Source: Ectobius pallidus
Lineage: Eukaryota > Arthropoda > Insecta > Blattodea > Ectobiidae
Assembly (NCBI GenBank): GCA_964059195.1
Contig: CAXKWD010000006.1
Location: forward strand, 7,308,530-7,372,529
DNA length: 64,000 nucleotides
Direction: 5' to 3'
Part shown: in pieces, positions 59,701 to 64,000 of the stretch
Position numbering within the stretch: the first letter of the stretch is position 1
How the letters are laid out: each line of letters begins with the position of its first letter
Program-made: the position numbers and the translations under genes
Notes under the pieces: generated by a model
Databases searched by the model: none
What the model was told of the DNA's origin: nothing
What the model saw: only the letters and a program-made list of their open reading frames with translations

Positions 59701-61153
59701 ATGGAAAAGCAAAATGTAACTTCTTGTTCTAGACAGATTTCATACAAAGGCAACAGTACATTCAATCTTACTAGACATGTGTGCAATTTACAAGCTGTAG
59801 AACGTTTAACACCTGCCAGTCCTTCAGACGACAATGTAGATGACCCAATTGACACAGCGACTTCTACACCCAGTAATGAAGAATGCGCTACCACATCAGT
59901 ATCTAAGCCTACAGATGTTCCACAGCCGCATGCTAAGAGTCAAACCTCTATTGGGTCTTTTCTACATAGGCCAATTTCCAACAAGAGGAATCAAGAAATT
60001 GACTTCTTAATTTTGGAAACAATTGTGGAAAATTATTTCCCCTTTCAGTTTGTAGAGAGGAGAGTTGGTTCATAAATTAAACAGCTCTTATCAATTGCCT
60101 ACAAGAAAAACAATTGCCAACGTAATCTTTCACAAATGTACAACATGACCAAAGAAAGAGTAAAGAGGCAGTTGGAGTCTGCAACAATCACAACAGATGA
60201 CTGGACCTCCACAAAAAACGAGTCCTACCTTTCAGTGACAGCTCACTATCTTCAGGGGGTGGAGTTAGTGTCGTGCCTGTTCGAGTGTTTTAAATATGAT
60301 GCAAGACACACAGCACAGAACTTGGCTCAAGAACTGAAGAGTTACCACATTCCATGCTTTGCGCATAACTTGAATTTAATAGTTCAGAGTGATCTCCAGT
60401 GTGTCACTGACGTCACAGCAAAAATAAAGTGGGTGGTGGAGTTTTTCAAACGCAGTGAAGCTGCCGCGAAGCTGGAATAATTCAGGAACAGTTGGCAGAA
60501 CCTGTACTAAATCTTAAGCAAGACGTTGTAACTCGATGAAACTCCACATATGATATGTTGCAGAGAGTTCTGGACGTACAGTGACCATTATTTCAACAAT
60601 TGCACTAAACTACCCTGATTTCTCACAAATCCAAAACGATGATCTGGAAACAATCAAACAGATTTGTGAAGAGCTTAAAGTATTTAAGATGATGACAGAG
60701 GAGATAAGCAGTGAGAAGCAAGTGTCAGCTTCAAAAGTAATACTTCTTAGCCAGTCACTTAAACGATGATGTGGTCAGTCTGAGATTGTCAATGAAGTGC
60801 GGCAGATAGCTGAGAAGATGATGGAAGCCCTGAGCACCAGATTTAAAAAAACATCGAGGAAAATAGCATTAGACGCATGCTTCACGTCCCACGGTTTCGC
60901 GGACAAGAATTGCTTTGAAAAGTGTAAACAGGGATTGATTAGTTTTTGTGAAAAGCACCAGCCACTTGTGGTTTCAGAAGAAGAATCGATTGTGTGGGAT
61001 GTTTTCAATGAAAAGGTGTCAAGTCTCGTTAAAAATCCACACCCAAAATCGGCTGCCATTATTGAGTTGTCCATACAGGAGAAAATTAATAGCCTCCATG
61101 GCAATCCAAATAACGAAAGGAAGGAACACTTAAGCTTCAGTGGCATTATCTAA
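59701..61153 (+). pseudogene. hAT transposase pseudogene, unit 8
   Basis: Same disabling changes plus a private G to C at 60039 (Leu to Phe in the ENYLPF motif). C-run of nine downstream. Confidence 0.85.
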
Positions 61154-61830
61154 CTCATTTCCATGCCCCCCCCCTCCCCGGCACTTACGCCTCTTGTACC
61201 AAAAGTCCTTAATTCATCACCAGCTCCACCACAACCACCTATGGCCTTTCAACGGCACAGCTTTTCCCCTCTTCAGCAGCCACAGTGTAACAAGAGAAGA
61301 AAACAAAACCAAATTGAGACAGTAAACCAGACTTCAAAGCAAGTTGTTAAACCGTTCTGGCTTCCACACTGGAAACCAAACACCCATCCTATTACCCCTA
61401 TGAATTGTAATAACCAGGAGCGACCTGCTTTAGTGGCTTCGTCCAATTCTACCAATTCTTCTTCCAATTTTCACTAGCTTTAGGTCCTGGTTTGGCATTT
61501 TTTATTTATTTCGATTTGAGATCATTTGGTAGTTAAACTTCTATTTATAACATTTACGTAGATAGGATAGCGCTAAAAATGTAACAATACGTCTTTTCAT
61601 AAGTTTAGGATACTTCAATTCTGTGAGCAACCTGGCGACATTAGATCTTTTTTAAAAATAACCTAACCTAATAAATTTCTTTATATCTTCTCATGTTTGG
61701 ACAGTTATTTTTATTTTTTATTCTTTATTCTCGAATCCTCAAAGTGATTAAAATAATTATATCATTTAGGTAACTTAAGATGAGGTTTTAAACAAATCAT
61801 TATGGATATCTAGTTTACATACTACTACTC

Positions 61831-62447
61831 ACTTATTAGTAAAACGATACATCTCTATTTTTAAAGAAGTCTTTTACTCTTATAAGCATAAGCGATGTAT
61901 GTAGTATTTTAATACGAGTTATATGGAAACGAATAGAGATATAGACATTATTATTATTATTAAATTCTCACCCCTTTCACGTCTAAGAAATATTTAGTTT
62001 TAAGAAAGAGGGTTGCGAGGCGATGGGTTTACTTCCTGTTCCTCTACCCTCTCTCGGAAAATAAGCATATCAAAATTAGTATAGGTAATGAAACCCACGC
62101 TTGGAGGCCCCTTCATCTTACCTAGTGAGGGACCGTAGGGTACCAGATACGGATACCGATCCATTATAGTATCTGTCTTTATTACGAAGATTGCTCATGT
62201 TTCACATTTCAATTATGTTTCTCTCTTTTTTTTTATATGGAACAATAAGTGTCAAGTTTAAGGTTAGAGCGATCAGATAAAATTATCATATTTCTTTGTA
62301 TTGTATCAATTAACGTGATGCAAATTATCAATGTACTCTAACAACAAACTGTAAGATCTGTGTTATAAAGCCCAAATTATTTTGAAAATAATTAATTTAG
62401 ATGAGAATGCAAGAAAATTAGTTTTTGTATGATTCAAACATTAAGAC

Positions 62448-62478
<31 letters not shown>

Positions 62479-64000
62479 GGCAATGATAAAAAATTGATAA
62501 ATTCCGAATTAGAGTCTTTACAGAAAATTATGTTTTTAGAATAATGCAGGAAATGTTAGGTTCTACAAAAAAAAAATCGAATGTTGAGAACACTAGGAGG
62601 ATTTTAACAGGTTATAATAAATATTACAATTTTTTTTTAATTTTATTTTTAGAAAATAAATCCTGTTATCGATCTAACACAGGAGGAAGCTGAAACCAGA
62701 TGTCAGTCAGTAGGGTATGTATCATGTAGACACACACACACACACACATATATATCCTACATATTATTATTATTATTATTATTATTACCAACTTTAATAT
62801 TTCAGATCTGAAGCATCGACTGTAAGAGTCCCTACGATGAATCAAGAACTTCTTGATTTTATTGAAGATATACGCCTGCGACCGTTTCAAACCCCTACCC
62901 CGCAGTTCCCTTGCAGTATGTCAAATTGCGAAGGAAGGGTTGTAGACATGCATTCTTCTATCTTCCACACCATTACATGTAATGGTCTGGTACACATTAC
63001 AAGGTGTATATACCCCACGACGCAATACCAATGTCTGTCGTGGGGTAGAGAATGTCATCGAAGCTGTGACGTTTTTCTAAGCAACGGTATCGAGGTAAGC
63101 ATTTTTTTTATTATTTTTTTTATTTTAAATGTTCATTCGTTTATCTTTATAAAACATATTTTCATTTCGTAATTTAAAATTTAAAGAAATTAGTAGTTAA
63201 GGAAAACAATAAATATATTTTAATGGGACTAAAATATAGGGTTACGTTATTTTAAGTCGTATAACGATCACGACTTGTAAAATATAAAAAACGATTAGTA
63301 ATTATGTTAGCCTAATAACATTAATAATAATAATAATAATAGTAGTTTTTTTTTTCAACATCACCATAAGAATAAATACTTGGTCTTTCCAGTTACTAAT
63401 GATGTAGATTAGTAATCTAGACGCACCTGGGACCAAGAAGAAGTTTTATTAATTTGACAACAGTGTTTTTAACGTGTGCTTGTGCCTTCTATGTTATTTT
63501 ATATTTTATAAAAGGCCCCAGATAAGTGAAACGACAAGGGTTCTAAGGTGGACAATCTCTCTATTTTAAAACTATTTTAACCCTGTCTGAAGATGAAATT
63601 CATTAACACCAAGTAGCTTACACCAAACCAAAATAACCCAAGTCAATGTCCAGTCAGACTATATGAACTATTAGTTGCAAAACGCGCTGGTTATCCTGGA
63701 TTCCGGAACATTGTAACATTGTCGGAAATGAGTTTGTGGAGAAGCAAGCAAAAGAGGGAGACAAACTGGACATCCTAATACCTCCTTCACATTTTCTATG
63801 AGATATGGTACAACAGGTCTGCAGTCAATGGGTTGAGTTATGACGGTCTCCTTAGCCATGCTACCTAAGGCATCCCTTGGAGATGCGGTGAAGGAGGCTG
63901 TGGGTTGGGTGTTAGTGTGTGATAAGGAAAACAAGGAAACAATGGTAAAACAAGAAAAAAAAAATTGGCCTATGGATGGCAAAAAAAGTACTGTCAAGGA
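61831..64000 (+). repeat. Tandem array unit 9 (cut by window end)
   Basis: First 2170 bp of a further copy. T-tract 26, (ATT)8, (TAA)n 19 bases (shared with unit 8). The RNase H relic is at 63691-63801. The array therefore continues beyond the window. Confidence 0.97.
62653..63094 (+). CDS. Two-exon cassette, unit 9
   Basis: Exon A 62653-62714, exon B 62806-63094; coding sequence unchanged and the G at the end of exon A restored relative to unit 8. Confidence 0.6.

Larger units (their letters stand above)
51308..61830 (+). repeat. Tandem array unit 8, split by a LINE insertion
   Basis: 10523 bp including a 4.7-kb insertion; about 5825 bp without it. It has the longest T-tract of all copies (51 T, about 51930-51980), CA tract 23, (TAA)n 19 and C-run 9. 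Private changes: T at 51998, A at 52216, C at 60039. The RNase H relic is at 57892-58002. Confidence 0.97.

Noticed and set aside
10683..64000. A three-unit higher-order repeat
   Set aside because: T-tract and C-run states of units 1-3 and 4-6 look periodic (22/9, 10/10, 26-27/10), but the ATT, CA, GA and TAA tract lengths and units 7-9 do not follow the pattern.
10683..64000. A CRISPR-like array
   Set aside because: The repeats are 5.8 kb long with no spacers; the DNA is eukaryotic.

Overview
The window is repeat-rich, AT-rich eukaryotic DNA, most likely from an insect or other arthropod. There are no bacterial-type operons. Instead there are spliced-looking exons, tRNA-derived SINEs, CR1/Jockey-type LINE pieces, hAT, PIF/Harbinger and Tigger/pogo DNA transposon remains, and a transposase-like gene of a type I remember from insect genomes. 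The species cannot be fixed from the sequence.

Region 1 (1-10682) is a graveyard of nested transposons. It opens with the 3' part of a long intact reading frame (1-1701) from an uncharacterised, probably transposase-derived family, followed by a small inverted-repeat structure. After it come broken LINE reverse transcriptase pieces on the minus strand (2393-2705, 4222-4470, 5090-5536, 9474-9870), a piece of a second LINE type with a restriction-like endonuclease motif (3295-3486), and DNA elements with readable ends. These are a 268-bp foldback element (3487-3754), a 591-bp hAT-type MITE with 8-bp target duplications (4479-5069), a hAT-type element (5578-6851) with a SINE nested in it (5618-6098), and an old hAT remnant (about 7818-9390) with a Tigger-like element nested in it (8039-8886). 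A second tRNA-derived SINE lies at 3867-4180.

Region 2 (10683-64000, running off the right edge) is a head-to-tail array of a unit of about 5.8 kb: eight full copies and the start of a ninth, almost identical except for microsatellite lengths and a few single-base changes. Each unit carries, in order: a two-exon coding cassette (117 codons, both ends in phase 0, with a SUMO-interacting-type motif and a Cys/His-rich domain); a LINE RNase H relic; a 487-bp MITE with 104-bp inverted repeats and TA target sites; the first coding piece of a PIF/Harbinger-type transposase; and a hAT transposase pseudogene followed by a proline-rich reading frame. The transposase pieces carry the same stops in every copy, so they were dead before the array grew. 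The two-exon cassette is open in every copy.

Region 3 is one event inside the array: copy 8 is split by a full-length-looking LINE (52292-56984) whose two proteins (PHD-finger ORF1, and endonuclease plus reverse transcriptase ORF2) are intact. It sits in the intron between the two cassette exons, next to an ATT microsatellite, and no other copy in the window has it. It is therefore probably younger than the amplification of the array.
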